A stretch of 18,230 nucleotides of DNA from Eubacterium sp. (GCA_017419895.1 JAFOKI010000132.1:1-18230), one strand, 5' to 3'. Positions 6,922-15,122 are shown, numbered from the stretch's first letter. Program-made: numbers and translations. Notes: generated by a model from the letters alone, not told the origin.

Positions 6922-7467
6922 TTGACAGCAAGACTCAGAGATACTTATAAAAACGAAGTATTCAAGCAGCTGCAGGAAAAGTTCCAGTACAAGAACCCCA
7001 TGGAAGTTCCCAAACTTGAGAAAGTTACGATAAACATGGGACTCGGCGAAGCTAAAGAAAACGCCAAGATCCTGGAATCTGCGGTAGCAGAGATTGGACT
7101 GATCACCGGCCAGCGTCCGGTAATCACGAAAGCCAAGAAGTCCATCGCGAACTTCAAGGTACGTCAGGGAATGTCCGTCGGCGCAAAAGTAACTCTTCGC
7201 GGCGACAACATGTACGTTTTCCTCGACAAGCTTTTCAACGTTTCTCTTCCTAGAGTAAGAGACTTCCGCGGAGTCAGCAGAAACTCCTTCGACGGTAGAG
7301 GCAACTACTCTATGGGTATCAAGGAACAGCTGATCTTCCCCGAAATCGAGTACGATAACGTAGATACGATCAAGGGAATGAACATCGTGTTCACGACAAC
7401 CGCGAAGACAGACGAAGAAGCTATGGCACTTCTCGAGATGCTCGGGATGCCGTTCGAGAAACAGTAG
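6922..7467 (+). CDS. rplE: 50S ribosomal protein L5 (TTG start)
   Basis: L5 binds 5S rRNA together with L18 and forms the B1b bridge to S13. The 181-residue product contains the signature [20 protein letters not shown] (about 25-44), then [33 protein letters not shown] and the C-terminal [21 protein letters not shown]. Length is standard (179-180). The start codon is TTG, not ATG, but the strong Shine-Dalgarno sequence at ideal distance and the conserved N-terminus support it. It is the only TTG start in the cluster. rpsN starts 10 nt after the stop. Confidence 0.97.
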   Translation: MTARLRDTYKNEVFKQLQEKFQYKNPMEVPKLEKVTINMGLGEAKENAKILESAVAEIGLITGQRPVITKAKKSIANFKVRQGMSVGAKVTLRGDNMYVFLDKLFNVSLPRVRDFRGVSRNSFDGRGNYSMGIKEQLIFPEIEYDNVDTIKGMNIVFTTTAKTDEEAMALLEMLGMPFEKQ

Positions 7468-7477
7468 GAGGCGTCAG

Positions 7478-7663
7478 ATGGCAAAGAAATCTTTGAAGAT
7501 CAAACAGCAGAGAAAACCCAAGTATGCAACTCGCGCTTACACGAGATGCAGAATCTGCGGACGTCCCCACTCTGTTCTGAGAAAATACGGTATCTGCCGT
7601 GTATGCTTCAGGGAACTTGCTTATAAGGGCGAGATCCCCGGCGTAAAGAAAGCTTCCTGGTAA
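7478..7663 (+). CDS. rpsN: 30S ribosomal protein S14, zinc-binding (type Z) form
   Basis: S14 is a late-joining 30S head protein near the A and P sites. This is the short 61-residue form with a zinc site made by Cys24-x2-Cys27 and Cys40-x2-Cys43 (CRICG ... CRVCF), typical of many Gram-positives, in contrast to the ~100-residue zinc-free form. The C-terminus [12 protein letters not shown] is also family-typical. AGGAGG at the rplE stop drives translation. A 76-nt gap follows, unusually wide for this operon. Confidence 0.98.
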   Translation: MAKKSLKIKQQRKPKYATRAYTRCRICGRPHSVLRKYGICRVCFRELAYKGEIPGVKKASW

Positions 7664-7739
7664 TAACCGGAACGCATATATAATAGGTAACATTTGTGTA
7701 AGTGGGGAAACCCATACTGCATGAAGGGAGAAAATAGAA
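7664..7739 (+). promoter_or_regulatory. rpsN-rpsH spacer: possible -10 box and GNRA-loop hairpin
   Basis: TATAAT is present at 7679-7684 but the region 17-18 bases upstream (CCTGGT or TCCTGG) is a poor -35, so an internal promoter is possible, not shown. Downstream, AGTGGG (7701-7706) pairs with CCC (7711-7713) and ACT (7716-7718) around a GAAA tetraloop (7707-7710), leaving a two-base bulge (AT). The rpsH ribosome-binding site AGGGAG (7725-7730) follows directly. In E. coli S8 represses the spc operon by binding mRNA near rplE; whether this hairpin does something similar is speculation. Confidence 0.35.
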
Positions 7740-8138
7740 ATGACAATGACAGATCCGATAGCGGATATGCTCACAAGAATCCGCAACGCCAATACGGTCG
7801 GTCACGAGACTGTCGATATCCCGTCCACGAAAATGAAGAAAGCGATCGCTCAGATCCTTCTGGACGAGGGATACATCGCTGGATTCGAAATCGTGGAAGC
7901 GGGAAATCATGATGTGATCCGCATCCAGATGAAGTATGGCGCAGGAAAAGAAAAAGTTATCAGCGGGATCAAAAAGATCTCCAAGCCGGGACTCAAGGTC
8001 TATGCTAAGGCCAGCGACGTTCCCAGGGTACTGGGCGGACTCGGAATCGCCATCATCTCCACATCCAAGGGGATCATGAGCGACAAAGAAGCCAGAAAAC
8101 TCGGTATCGGCGGCGAAGTTATATGCTATGTATGGTAG
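7740..8138 (+). CDS. rpsH: 30S ribosomal protein S8
   Basis: S8 is a primary 16S-binding protein (helix 21) of the 30S platform and a translational repressor of the spc operon in E. coli. The 132-residue product has the N-terminal [18 protein letters not shown] and the conserved C-terminal half [32 protein letters not shown] sequence (about 85-112) with [19 protein letters not shown] at the end. Length is normal. AGGGAG at 7725-7730 sits nine bases before the first ATG. An in-frame ATG two codons later is possible, but S8 proteins with [11 protein letters not shown] starts are common. Confidence 0.98.
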   Translation: MTMTDPIADMLTRIRNANTVGHETVDIPSTKMKKAIAQILLDEGYIAGFEIVEAGNHDVIRIQMKYGAGKEKVISGIKKISKPGLKVYAKASDVPRVLGGLGIAIISTSKGIMSDKEARKLGIGGEVICYVW

Positions 8139-8150
8139 GAGGTAACGATC

Positions 8151-8693
8151 ATGTCGAGAATAGGTAGAAGACCGATCGAAGTTCCCGCCGGAGTAGAGAT
8201 CAAAGTCGATGAAAACAACGTCGTGACAGTAAAGGGCCCGAAAGGCGAACTTTCGCAGCAGATCAGCCCCAGAATCGCGGTAAGCGTAGAAGATAATGAG
8301 CTCAAGCTGACAAGAGATGCTGATGACAGAGAAGCAAGATCCCAGCACGGACTCGCGAGAACACTTCTGCACAACATGGTAACAGGCGTTACTTCCGGCT
8401 TCGAGAAGAAGCTCGAGATCCAGGGCGTCGGATACCGTGTAGAGAAAAAAGGCAACACGCTCGTAATGAACCTCGGTTATTCCCATCCGGTAGAGATGGT
8501 AGATCCTGAGGGAATCACGACGGAAACGCCGGACCAGACAACTATCCTGATCAAGGGTATGGACAAAGCACTCGTTGGAAACTACGCTGCAATCGTAAGA
8601 GCATGGAGAGCTCCGGAGCCGTATAAAGGCAAGGGTATCAGATACTCCGGCGAATACGTACGCAGAAAAGAAGGTAAGACTGGAGCTAAGTAA
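8151..8693 (+). CDS. rplF: 50S ribosomal protein L6
   Basis: L6 binds 23S domain VI near the sarcin-ricin loop and the factor-binding site. The 180-residue protein begins [20 protein letters not shown] and shows the two repeated L6 domains, joined around [28 protein letters not shown] (about 69-96). The C-terminal signature [26 protein letters not shown] is intact. Length is typical (177-180). The gap from rpsH is 12 nt and contains TAGGAGGTAACG as ribosome-binding site. Confidence 0.98.
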   Translation: MSRIGRRPIEVPAGVEIKVDENNVVTVKGPKGELSQQISPRIAVSVEDNELKLTRDADDREARSQHGLARTLLHNMVTGVTSGFEKKLEIQGVGYRVEKKGNTLVMNLGYSHPVEMVDPEGITTETPDQTTILIKGMDKALVGNYAAIVRAWRAPEPYKGKGIRYSGEYVRRKEGKTGAK

Positions 8694-8712
8694 AGAAAGG
8701 AGGAGAATCGAT

Positions 8713-9072
8713 ATGGCAAAAATGACTAAACAGGCAAAACGTCTTAAGAGACATGCAAGAGTTAGAAAGAATCTGATCGGGACTCCGGAAAGACCGAGGC
8801 TCTGTGTCTTCAGATCTAACAAGAACATCTTCTGCCAGATCGTAGACGATGTCAACCACAACACGCTGGTTGCAGCATCATCGCTCGATGCCGATCTCGG
8901 TATCGAATACGGCGGAAACAAAGCCGCTGCGAAGCAGGTAGGAGAGGCTATCGCCAGGAAAGCACTCGCGAAGGGAATCGAAACGGTCGCATTTGACCGC
9001 GGAGGATTCATCTACCACGGAAGAGTTAAGGAACTCGCCGAAGGTGCTCGCGAAGGCGGACTGAAATTCTAA
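8713..9072 (+). CDS. rplR: 50S ribosomal protein L18
   Basis: L18 binds 5S rRNA and carries it into the central protuberance with L5. The 119-residue product has the basic N-terminus ([20 protein letters not shown]), then [21 protein letters not shown], a central [21 protein letters not shown] helix and the C-terminal [27 protein letters not shown], all as in the family. Length is normal. AAAGGAGGAG lies just upstream; rpsE follows after 13 nt. Confidence 0.98.
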   Translation: MAKMTKQAKRLKRHARVRKNLIGTPERPRLCVFRSNKNIFCQIVDDVNHNTLVAASSLDADLGIEYGGNKAAAKQVGEAIARKALAKGIETVAFDRGGFIYHGRVKELAEGAREGGLKF

Positions 9073-9085
9073 CGGGAGGAAGAAA

Positions 9086-9589
9086 ATGCGTAATACAATC
9101 GATGCTTCCAAGCTGGAACTGAAAGAGACCATCGTCAGCATCAGACGTGTTGCAAAAACCGTTAAGGGCGGTAGAAACATGCGCTTCAGCGTAACCGTAG
9201 TTGTGGGAGACCACGACGGACACGTCGGTGTAGGACTCGGAAAAGCAGCCGAGATCCCCGAGGCAGTCAGAAAAGCAACGGAAGATGCAAAGAAAAAACT
9301 TATCTTTGTTCCCAGAGTCGGTACGACGATTCCGCACGCGATCAAGGGAACATTCGGAGCCGGAAAAGTACTGCTCATGCCCGCTACTCAGGGTAGCGGA
9401 GTAATCGCGGGTTCATCCGCGCGTACAGTTTTGGAAGCCGCAGGCATCCAGGACGTAAGAGCAAAATCCGTCGGTTCCAACAATTCAGGAAACATTGCTT
9501 ATGCTACGATCGAAGGTCTCAAGAGCCTCATGACTGTTGAGAAGGTAGCTAAGCTCAGAGGCAAGAGCCCGGACGAGATTTTGGGCTAA
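9086..9589 (+). CDS. rpsE: 30S ribosomal protein S5
   Basis: S5 lies at the back of the 30S near the mRNA entry channel and affects decoding accuracy; mutations near its N-terminal loop give spectinomycin resistance. The 167-residue protein has the double-stranded-RNA-binding-like N-terminal domain, [24 protein letters not shown] sequence with [22 protein letters not shown], and the C-terminal domain with [21 protein letters not shown] and [19 protein letters not shown]. Length matches the family (165-170). CGGGAGGAAG forms the ribosome-binding site. Confidence 0.98.
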   Translation: MRNTIDASKLELKETIVSIRRVAKTVKGGRNMRFSVTVVVGDHDGHVGVGLGKAAEIPEAVRKATEDAKKKLIFVPRVGTTIPHAIKGTFGAGKVLLMPATQGSGVIAGSSARTVLEAAGIQDVRAKSVGSNNSGNIAYATIEGLKSLMTVEKVAKLRGKSPDEILG

Positions 9590-9600
9590 GGAGGAGCGAA

Positions 9601-9783
9601 ATGGCAGGAATGTTGAAAATTACTTTGACAAAAAGCCCGATCGGCGCTACTCCCAAGCAGAAGAAGGTAGTAGAAGCACTCGGGCTCAGGAAGATGCATC
9701 AGTCGGTAGAACTGGCCGACAGTCCGCAGACACGCGGTTCAATAGCGAAGGTCTCGCATCTTCTTACAGTAGAAGAGATCTAA
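9601..9783 (+). CDS. rpmD: 50S ribosomal protein L30
   Basis: L30 is a small 23S-binding protein absent from some bacterial lineages. The 60-residue product has [28 protein letters not shown] followed by [25 protein letters not shown], covering the whole L30 fold; length is standard. It lies between rpsE (11 nt upstream) and rplO (20 nt downstream), the usual place in the spc operon. AAGGAGG is directly before the start. Confidence 0.97.
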   Translation: MAGMLKITLTKSPIGATPKQKKVVEALGLRKMHQSVELADSPQTRGSIAKVSHLLTVEEI

Positions 9784-9788
9784 GGAAC

Positions 9789-9794
9789 AGGAGG
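9789..9794 (+). promoter_or_regulatory. Ribosome-binding site deciding the rplO start
   Basis: AGGAGG lies nine bases before the ATG at 9804 but only three before an in-frame ATG at 9798. Normal spacing and the family N-terminus (MKLHEL) both favour 9804. Confidence 0.85.
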
Positions 9795-9803
9795 TGCATG
9801 ATC

Positions 9804-10244
9804 ATGAAACTGCATGAACTCAGAGCTCCGGAAGGTTCGACGAAAAACCGTAAGAGGAGAGGCCGCGGAACAGCGACCGGACAGGGTAAAACCGGCGGCC
9901 GTGGAATGAACGGACAGAAATCCAGAAGCGGCGGCGGAGTACGCCTTGGTTTCGAAGGTGGACAGATGCCTCTTTACAGACGTCTCCCGAAGAGAGGATT
10001 CACTAATGTGTTCGCGACTGAATACGAGACAGTCAATGTTGACAAACTCGCAAGGTTCGAAGCCGGCACAGTGGTAACCCCGGAGATGATGAAAGAGACA
10101 GGACTTGTCAAGAAATACCGCGACGGAGTAAAGATCCTCGGTAACGGAGAACTGAAAGTTGCGCTCACGGTACAGGCTAACAAGTTCACCAAGTCCGCGA
10201 TTGAAAAAATCGAAGCCGCAGGTGGAAAAGCCGAGGTGATCTAA
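9804..10244 (+). CDS. rplO: 50S ribosomal protein L15
   Basis: L15 is a late assembly protein of the 50S that threads an extended N-terminal tail into 23S rRNA. The chosen start gives 146 residues, exactly the common length, beginning [20 protein letters not shown]. The Gly/Arg-rich tail continues with [20 protein letters not shown] and [24 protein letters not shown]. The globular end contains [33 protein letters not shown]. The stop codon abuts the secY ATG with no spacer, and the end of rplO carries the secY ribosome-binding site. Confidence 0.97.
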   Translation: MKLHELRAPEGSTKNRKRRGRGTATGQGKTGGRGMNGQKSRSGGGVRLGFEGGQMPLYRRLPKRGFTNVFATEYETVNVDKLARFEAGTVVTPEMMKETGLVKKYRDGVKILGNGELKVALTVQANKFTKSAIEKIEAAGGKAEVI

Positions 10245-11531
10245 ATGGAACTTTTGAAAAAGGTTCGCGAGGCATTTGGAATCAAGGAACTCCGTGCCAA
10301 GATGATATTCACGGTACTCATGCTGATAGTGTTCCGTATCGGAGCCAACATCCCGGTACCCGGTATCAACAGAGAAACGCTCGCAGAGCTTTTCAGCGAG
10401 GGCAGCGGACTTGGTCTTCTCGACCTGTTCAACCTGTTCTCGGGCGGATCCTTCAGTAACTTCACGATTTTTGCTCTCGGTGTTACACCATACATCACCG
10501 CGAGCATCATAGTCCAGCTCCTGACAGTGGCGTTCCCGTATTTCGAGCGCCTTGCCAAGGAAGGTATGGAAGGCCGCAAAAAAATGACCCAGATCACGAG
10601 ATACATGACCGTGGTTCTGGCTCTCGTCCAGGCTTTCGGACTGACATATGGTCTTTTCAGAAGAACCATGATCAATCAGAACTGGATTACATACATAGTC
10701 ACTTCGCTCATACTCACCGCTGGAACGATGTTCCTGATGTGGCTGGGCGAGCAGATCAACGAGTATGGTGTCGGAAACGGTATCTCACTCCTGATCTTCG
10801 GCGGAATCATTTCGAGAGTACCGAGCATGCTCGGTACGATCGGAACGTCGCTCGCAGGCGGCACGCTCTCCGTCGTAACACTGATCGTGTTCATAATCCT
10901 CGCGATAGCCGTTGTTGTCGGCATCATCGCGATTCAGCAGGGCACGAGAAGAATTCCGGTACAGTACGCAAAGCGTGTGGTGGGAAGGAAAATGTACGGC
11001 GGACAGTCGACACATATTCCTCTCAAGGTCAACCAGGCCGGCGTTATCCCCATCATCTTCGCGCTTTCGCTTCTCCAGTTCCCGCTGGTTATCAGCTATT
11101 TCTGGGCGGGATCCGGATTCCAGGCGTTCGTTGAGAAGTATCTCTCACCGTCCGGCAACCCGGGCGTGTGGGTATACGCTGTACTGAATATACTGCTCAT
11201 AGTCTTCTTCAACTACTTCTATACGGCGATCACGTTCAATCCGGTCGAGATCTCCGACAACATGAAGCAGAACGGAGGATTCATCCCGGGTATCCGTCCG
11301 GGCAGAGCAACAGTCGATTATCTCACAAAGGTCATGTCGCGCGTTTCGATCGTCGGAGCAGTATTCCTGGCGGTCATCGCGACAATGCCGACACTGGTTT
11401 CCCAGTATACGGGACTCAATATCAGATTCGGCGGAACTTCGCTCCTCATCGCGGTCGGCGTAGCGCTCGACACGATGCAGCAGCTTGAGAATCAGATGCT
11501 CATGAGGAATTATCAGGGATTCCTGAAGTGA
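10245..11531 (+). CDS. secY: Preprotein translocase channel subunit SecY
   Basis: SecY is the membrane pore of the SecYEG translocon, used with SecA or the ribosome. The 428-residue sequence has ten hydrophobic segments, as expected. Family features include the N-terminal IPVPGINRE (about 36-44), the plug region GLGLLDLFNLFSGGSFSNFT, then TPYITASIIVQLL, the cytoplasmic loop with GEQINEYGVGNGISLLIF, and the conserved ribosome/SecA-binding loops RRIPVQYAKRVVGRKMYGGQ and GGFIPGIRPGRATVDYL. The start directly follows the rplO stop. The upstream GAGGTGATC within rplO is a strong Shine-Dalgarno sequence. Placement between rplO and adk is standard in Firmicutes. Confidence 0.98.
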   Translation: MELLKKVREAFGIKELRAKMIFTVLMLIVFRIGANIPVPGINRETLAELFSEGSGLGLLDLFNLFSGGSFSNFTIFALGVTPYITASIIVQLLTVAFPYFERLAKEGMEGRKKMTQITRYMTVVLALVQAFGLTYGLFRRTMINQNWITYIVTSLILTAGTMFLMWLGEQINEYGVGNGISLLIFGGIISRVPSMLGTIGTSLAGGTLSVVTLIVFIILAIAVVVGIIAIQQGTRRIPVQYAKRVVGRKMYGGQSTHIPLKVNQAGVIPIIFALSLLQFPLVISYFWAGSGFQAFVEKYLSPSGNPGVWVYAVLNILLIVFFNYFYTAITFNPVEISDNMKQNGGFIPGIRPGRATVDYLTKVMSRVSIVGAVFLAVIATMPTLVSQYTGLNIRFGGTSLLIAVGVALDTMQQLENQMLMRNYQGFLK

Positions 11532-11547
11532 TTTACGGGAGGCAGAG

Positions 11548-12201
11548 ATGATAAGAACTATATTATTGGGGCCGCCGGGAGCAGGAAAAGGCACACAGGC
11601 AGCCAGGATAATTGAAAAGTATCATATTCCGCACATCTCAACGGGAGACATCTTCAGAGAGAACATCAAGCAAGGTACGGAACTCGGAAAGAAGGCGCAG
11701 GAATATATGTCAAGAGGCGAACTCGTCCCTGACGATCTCGTTATCGAGATCGCATGTGACCGCCTTTTGAAGGATGACTGCAAAGAAGGATTTATCCTCG
11801 ACGGATTTCCGAGGACCGTTTACCAGGCTGAGAAGCTCGATGAATTCCTCTCGGAAAACGGACAGAAACTCGACTGTGTCATTAATCTGGAAGTCGGGGA
11901 AGATATCCTGATGAAACGTCTCACGGGACGCCGCGTATGCAAGAAATGCGGAGCGAGCTTCCACGTAGTGAACATGCCGCCGAAGGTCGACGGGATCTGC
12001 GACGTATGCGGAGCAGAACTCATCCAGAGAGCGGATGACAACGAAGAGACGGCAAGAAACCGTATAGACGTTTACAACGCGCAGACCAAGCCTCTCGTAG
12101 ACTACTACAAGAAAGCGGGAGTCATCGCCGATATCGACGGCGCGCAGGGGCTTGAGCCGACATTCGCCGCAATAGTTGCAGCGCTTGAAAAAGAGGTGTA
12201 A
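11548..12201 (+). CDS. adk: Adenylate kinase (zinc-LID, long form)
   Basis: Adk catalyses AMP + ATP to 2 ADP in the cytoplasm, keeping adenine nucleotides balanced. The 217-residue enzyme has the P-loop GPPGAGKGT (8-16), the AMP-binding STGDIFRENI segment and the signature LDGFPRT (84-90). Its long-form LID domain has four cysteines, Cys131-x2-Cys134 and Cys151-x2-Cys154, predicted to bind a structural zinc, as in many Gram-positives. RADDNEETARNRIDVY follows (161-176). GGGAGG upstream serves as ribosome-binding site. Only three bases separate it from infA; the map gene often found between them in Firmicutes is missing. Confidence 0.98.
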   Translation: MIRTILLGPPGAGKGTQAARIIEKYHIPHISTGDIFRENIKQGTELGKKAQEYMSRGELVPDDLVIEIACDRLLKDDCKEGFILDGFPRTVYQAEKLDEFLSENGQKLDCVINLEVGEDILMKRLTGRRVCKKCGASFHVVNMPPKVDGICDVCGAELIQRADDNEETARNRIDVYNAQTKPLVDYYKKAGVIADIDGAQGLEPTFAAIVAALEKEV

Positions 12202-12204
12202 TTT

Positions 12205-12426
12205 ATGGCGAAAAAGGATACCATCGAAACGATGGGCACCGTCGTAGACGCGCAGCCGAACGCAATGTTCAAGGTAAAACTCGATAACGGTTTCGAAGTA
12301 CTTGCACATATTTCAGGCAAGATCAGGATGAACTATATCAGGATACTGCCGGGCGACAAGGTCAAAGTGGAGCTTTCGCCCTACGATCTTACGCGCGGCA
12401 GGATTACCTGGAGAGAGAGAGGTTAG
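12205..12426 (+). CDS. infA: Translation initiation factor IF-1
   Basis: IF-1 is an OB-fold protein that occupies the 30S A site during initiation. The 73-residue sequence is typical, including [60 protein letters not shown] and the ending [10 protein letters not shown]. The start is three bases after adk, with GAGGTG inside the adk end as ribosome-binding site. rpmJ begins two bases after the stop, so adk, infA and rpmJ are probably translationally coupled. Confidence 0.98.
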   Translation: MAKKDTIETMGTVVDAQPNAMFKVKLDNGFEVLAHISGKIRMNYIRILPGDKVKVELSPYDLTRGRITWRERG

Positions 12427-12428
12427 AA

Positions 12429-12542
12429 ATGAAAGTAAGAGCTTCAGTAAAACCTATCTGTGAAAAGTGCAAGGTCATCAAGAGACACGGAAGAGTCATG
12501 GTGATCTGTGAAAATCCCAAGCACAAACAGAGACAGGGATAA
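12429..12542 (+). CDS. rpmJ: 50S ribosomal protein L36, zinc-binding form
   Basis: L36 is the smallest ribosomal protein and binds near the GTPase-associated and peptidyl transferase regions of 23S rRNA. The 37-codon frame reads [20 protein letters not shown] and ends with HKQRQG, the standard 37 residues. The zinc ligands Cys11, Cys14, Cys27 and His32 are all present, so this is the zinc-containing paralogue. It starts two bases after infA with GAGAGGTTAG as ribosome-binding site. It is followed by a 178-nt gap with a probable promoter. Confidence 0.97.
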   Translation: MKVRASVKPICEKCKVIKRHGRVMVICENPKHKQRQG

Positions 12543-12555
12543 CTGTAAAAAGTAC

Positions 12556-12584
12556 TGGTCAAAACGACTTTGTTGTAGTATAAT
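12556..12584 (+). promoter_or_regulatory. Probable internal promoter for rpsM-rpsK-rpsD-rpoA-rplQ
   Basis: TGGTCA (12556-12561, four of six consensus bases) and consensus TATAAT (12579-12584) are 17 bases apart in the only other wide gap of the cluster. Transcription would start near 12591, giving a leader of about 130 nt before rpsM. The position corresponds to the start of the alpha operon in other bacteria. No terminator is visible after rpmJ, so read-through from upstream is also expected. Confidence 0.6.
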
Positions 12585-12590
12585 ATTATT

Positions 12591-12720
12591 TACGCTCGCG
12601 TTGCGAGTTGGATTACAATGCCTCTTACACCGGGGTCTGAGCGCACAAATATTTTTTAAGTACACCTGTCTATATCACTCCCGGAGCAAGTGACGGAAGA
12701 TAGGAGAATGGAGCAAGAGT
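12591..12720 (+). promoter_or_regulatory. Leader of the rpsM (alpha-operon) transcript with alternative pairings
   Basis: CTCGC (12595-12599) pairs locally with GCGAG (12603-12607). The overlapping CGCTC (12593-12597) can instead pair with GAGCG (12639-12643), and ATTTTTT follows at 12651-12657. TCACT (12675-12679) pairs with AGTGA (12689-12693) before the rpsM ribosome-binding site GGAG (12710-12713). Mutually exclusive helices suggest, but do not prove, regulation. S4, encoded in this same unit, is a plausible ligand by analogy with the E. coli alpha operon. Confidence 0.4.
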
Positions 12721-13098
12721 ATGGCTCGTATAGCCGGAGTTGACCTGCCGAGAGATAAGAGAGTCGAAATCGGACTCACATATATCTACGGAATCGGCAG
12801 AACGTCAGCGAAAAAGATCCTCGAGGAAGCCGGGATCAATCCCGACACGAGGGTAAAAGACCTGACTGAAGAAGAAGCAGGCCGCATCAGAAAGATCATA
12901 GACACTGAGTATATGGTCGAAGGTGACCTCAGAAGAGAAGTGTCACTGAACATCAAGCGTCTCATGGAGATCGGATGCTATAAGGGTATCCGTCACAGAA
13001 GAGGCCTCCCCGTCAGAGGTCAGAAGACCAAGACGAACGCGCGCACACGCAAGGGACCTAAGAAAACCGTAGGACGCAAGAAGAAGGAAGGGAGGTAG
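12721..13098 (+). CDS. rpsM: 30S ribosomal protein S13
   Basis: S13 sits in the 30S head, contacts P-site tRNA through its tail and forms bridges B1a/B1b with L5. The 125-residue protein begins [20 protein letters not shown], has the helix-two-turn-helix [19 protein letters not shown], the [20 protein letters not shown] signature (about 85-104), and a long basic C-terminal tail [20 protein letters not shown]. Length is typical (120-125). GGAG lies seven bases before the ATG. rpsK starts two bases after the stop. Confidence 0.98.
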   Translation: MARIAGVDLPRDKRVEIGLTYIYGIGRTSAKKILEEAGINPDTRVKDLTEEEAGRIRKIIDTEYMVEGDLRREVSLNIKRLMEIGCYKGIRHRRGLPVRGQKTKTNARTRKGPKKTVGRKKKEGR

Positions 13099-13100
13099 TC

Positions 13101-13499
13101 ATGGCTAAGACTCAGAGAAAAGCTGTAAGAAAAAAGAGAATACAGCGCAAGAACATCACTAAAGGCCAGGCTCATATCCAGTCCACCTTTAACAACACAC
13201 TTATCACGCTGACTGATATGGAAGGAAATGCGATTTCCTGGTCCAGCGCCGGTTCGCTCGGATTCAGAGGATCCAAGAAATCCACACCGTTCGCTGCCCA
13301 GTCGGCTACAGAAACAGCGGCAAAAGCAGCCATGGAACACGGCCTCAAGACTGTTGAAGTCTATGTAAAGGGCCCGGGTTCCGGCAGAGAAGCTGCTATC
13401 AGAGCTCTTGAGGCTGCGGGTCTTGAGGTAACGATGATCAAAGACATCACGCCGATCCCGCACAACGGCTGCAGACCGCCCAAGAGAAGAAGAGTATGA
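13101..13499 (+). CDS. rpsK: 30S ribosomal protein S11
   Basis: S11 is a platform protein near the mRNA exit and the Shine-Dalgarno helix. The 132-residue product has the basic N-terminus [20 protein letters not shown], then [24 protein letters not shown] and the C-terminal signature [20 protein letters not shown] (about 91-110) ending in [13 protein letters not shown]. Length is slightly above the usual 129. The GGGAGG site is inside the end of rpsM, suggesting coupling. rpsD follows after 21 nt. Confidence 0.98.
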   Translation: MAKTQRKAVRKKRIQRKNITKGQAHIQSTFNNTLITLTDMEGNAISWSSAGSLGFRGSKKSTPFAAQSATETAAKAAMEHGLKTVEVYVKGPGSGREAAIRALEAAGLEVTMIKDITPIPHNGCRPPKRRRV

Positions 13500-13520
13500 C
13501 GGAGGGGAGGAGTATATACA

Positions 13521-14108
13521 ATGGCAGTAAATAGAGATCCAATCCTGAAAAGATGCAGATCGCTGGATGTACATCCATCCCATCTTGGCATATACAAGGA
13601 ATCCAAGAGAACACCGCACAGAAGCAACAAGAAAAAGAGTGAATACGGTCTCCAGCTGAGAGAAAAGCAGAGAGCGAAATTCATCTACGGCGTTCAGGAA
13701 AAGCAGTTCCGCAACACATTTGAGAAAGCCTCCAAGAAGAAGGGCATCACGGGTGAAAACCTGCTCATCATGCTTGAGACGAGACTTGACAATGTTGTTT
13801 ACAGACTCGGTCTGGCTACGACCAGAAGAGAAGCGAGACAGCTCGTCGTCCACAGTCACTTCACAGTGAACGGCAAGAAAGTTAACATCCCGTCCTACAC
13901 GGTAAAACCGGGCGACGTTATCAAAGTTAAGGAAAAGAGCCAGAGCTCCCCGAAATTCAAGGAGATCAAGGAAATGCAGGTCGCAGTTCCCGGATGGCTG
14001 TTTGCCGACAGAGAAAAACTCGAAGGAAAGGTACTCGAGCTCCCGACAAGAGAGCAGATCGACACACCGATTGAAGAGCACCTCATCGTCGAATTGTACT
14101 CCAAATAA
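13521..14108 (+). CDS. rpsD: 30S ribosomal protein S4, zinc-free form
   Basis: S4 is a primary assembly protein of the 30S body, guards decoding accuracy and often acts as an operon repressor. The 195-residue protein has the N-terminal domain with [20 protein letters not shown] (only one Cys, Cys12, so no zinc site) and [19 protein letters not shown]. Its S4 RNA-binding domain is [20 protein letters not shown] with [20 protein letters not shown] (about 90-130). It ends in [11 protein letters not shown]. Length is normal for clostridial S4 (about 195-200). Location between rpsK and rpoA matches Clostridia and proteobacteria; in Bacillus subtilis rpsD lies elsewhere. Confidence 0.98.
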   Translation: MAVNRDPILKRCRSLDVHPSHLGIYKESKRTPHRSNKKKSEYGLQLREKQRAKFIYGVQEKQFRNTFEKASKKKGITGENLLIMLETRLDNVVYRLGLATTRREARQLVVHSHFTVNGKKVNIPSYTVKPGDVIKVKEKSQSSPKFKEIKEMQVAVPGWLFADREKLEGKVLELPTREQIDTPIEEHLIVELYSK

Positions 14109-14154
14109 GATTGCCTGACGTGCATTTGTTTGGAACGTATTGTCACCTATATAT

Positions 14155-14159
14155 GGAGG
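14155..14159 (+). promoter_or_regulatory. Ribosome-binding site deciding the GTG start of rpoA
   Basis: GGAGG lies seven bases before GTG at 14167. An in-frame TTG at 14140 would place this site inside the coding sequence and add nine residues foreign to the family. Confidence 0.9.
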
Positions 14160-14166
14160 TTTAATC

Positions 14167-15108
14167 GTGATAGAAATCGTAAAACCAACAATAACAAAAG
14201 GTATCGACAGTGACGGCAAGCATGGCACATTCGTAGTGGAACCGCTCGAAAGCGGATACGGCATCACGCTTGGAAACAGCATGAAACGTATCCTGCAGAG
14301 CTCACTTCCGGGAACGGCGGTGACTTCTGTCAAAATCGACGGTGTAAACCATGAATTCTCCACCATAGCAGGCGTAAAGGAAGACGTTACAGAGATCATT
14401 CTGAATCTTAAGCGTCTTGCCATCAAGCAGCACGAGACAGACACCAGCAGACTGATAATAAACGCGGTCGGACCCAAGGAAGTTACGGCGGCGGATATTG
14501 TCGGAGATTCGACGATTGAAATATTCAACCCCGAGCTGCACATAGCCACACTTGAGGACAAAGCAACACTCGTAATGGAGATCAACGTTGCCAAGGGCCG
14601 CGGCTGGGTCCGCGCCGAGAACAACAAGACTGACAGAGATCAGCAGCTGATCCCGGTGGACTCGATCTTCACGCCCGTCCGTAAAGTGAATTTCACTGTC
14701 AACAAGACACGTGTCGGAGAAGATACTAATTACGACAAACTGACCCTGGAAATCTGGACTGACGGATCCGTAACGCCTGAAGAAGGCGTCTCCATCGGAG
14801 CCAAAATCATGAAAGAACACCTTGATCTGTTCGTCGAACTGGATCATTCCACGGATGCCATGGACTTCATGGTCGTCAAGGAAGAAGACCAGAAAGAAAA
14901 AGTACTCGAAATGTCGATAGAAGAGCTTGAGCTTTCCGTAAGGTCTTACAACTGCCTCAAGCGCGCTTCCATCAACACCGTAGAGGAACTCACAGAGAAG
15001 ACGGAAGAGGATATGATGAAATTCAGAAACCTCGGAAAGAAATCTCTGGATGAAGTCAAAAACAAGCTCGCAGACCTTGGCCTCTCGCTGAAGCCGAGTG
15101 ACGAGTAA
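14167..15108 (+). CDS. rpoA: DNA-directed RNA polymerase subunit alpha
   Basis: The alpha dimer nucleates RNA polymerase assembly; its C-terminal domain binds UP elements and activators. From the GTG start the product has 313 residues, near the usual 314-330. The N-terminal domain (1 to about 230) shows [20 protein letters not shown] with [35 protein letters not shown], and [23 protein letters not shown] with [16 protein letters not shown] flexible linker around residues 230-240 leads to the C-terminal domain with [21 protein letters not shown] and [16 protein letters not shown] helix-hairpin-helix segments; the RS-x-NCLK motif contains the DNA-contacting Arg. It is 58 nt after rpsD and 14 nt before rplQ. 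Confidence 0.98.
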   Translation: MIEIVKPTITKGIDSDGKHGTFVVEPLESGYGITLGNSMKRILQSSLPGTAVTSVKIDGVNHEFSTIAGVKEDVTEIILNLKRLAIKQHETDTSRLIINAVGPKEVTAADIVGDSTIEIFNPELHIATLEDKATLVMEINVAKGRGWVRAENNKTDRDQQLIPVDSIFTPVRKVNFTVNKTRVGEDTNYDKLTLEIWTDGSVTPEEGVSIGAKIMKEHLDLFVELDHSTDAMDFMVVKEEDQKEKVLEMSIEELELSVRSYNCLKRASINTVEELTEKTEEDMMKFRNLGKKSLDEVKNKLADLGLSLKPSDE

Positions 15109-15122
15109 GCAGGAGGTTAATT

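Noticed and set aside
14140..14166. Upstream TTG start for rpoA
   Set aside because: The GGAGG at 14155-14159 would be inside the coding region, and family N-termini begin at MIEIVKP, that is at GTG 14167.
14109..14166. Possible promoter in the rpsD-rpoA gap
   Set aside because: AT-rich TATATAT lies just before the ribosome-binding site but no -35 at proper distance is present.
13020..14627. Long open frame of 535 codons on the minus strand, opposite rpsM-rpsK-rpsD-rpoA
   Set aside because: It lies antisense to four certain genes, its translation is rich in Ser/Leu/Arg without any family pattern, and it spans their intergenic signals. It reflects codon bias of the real genes.
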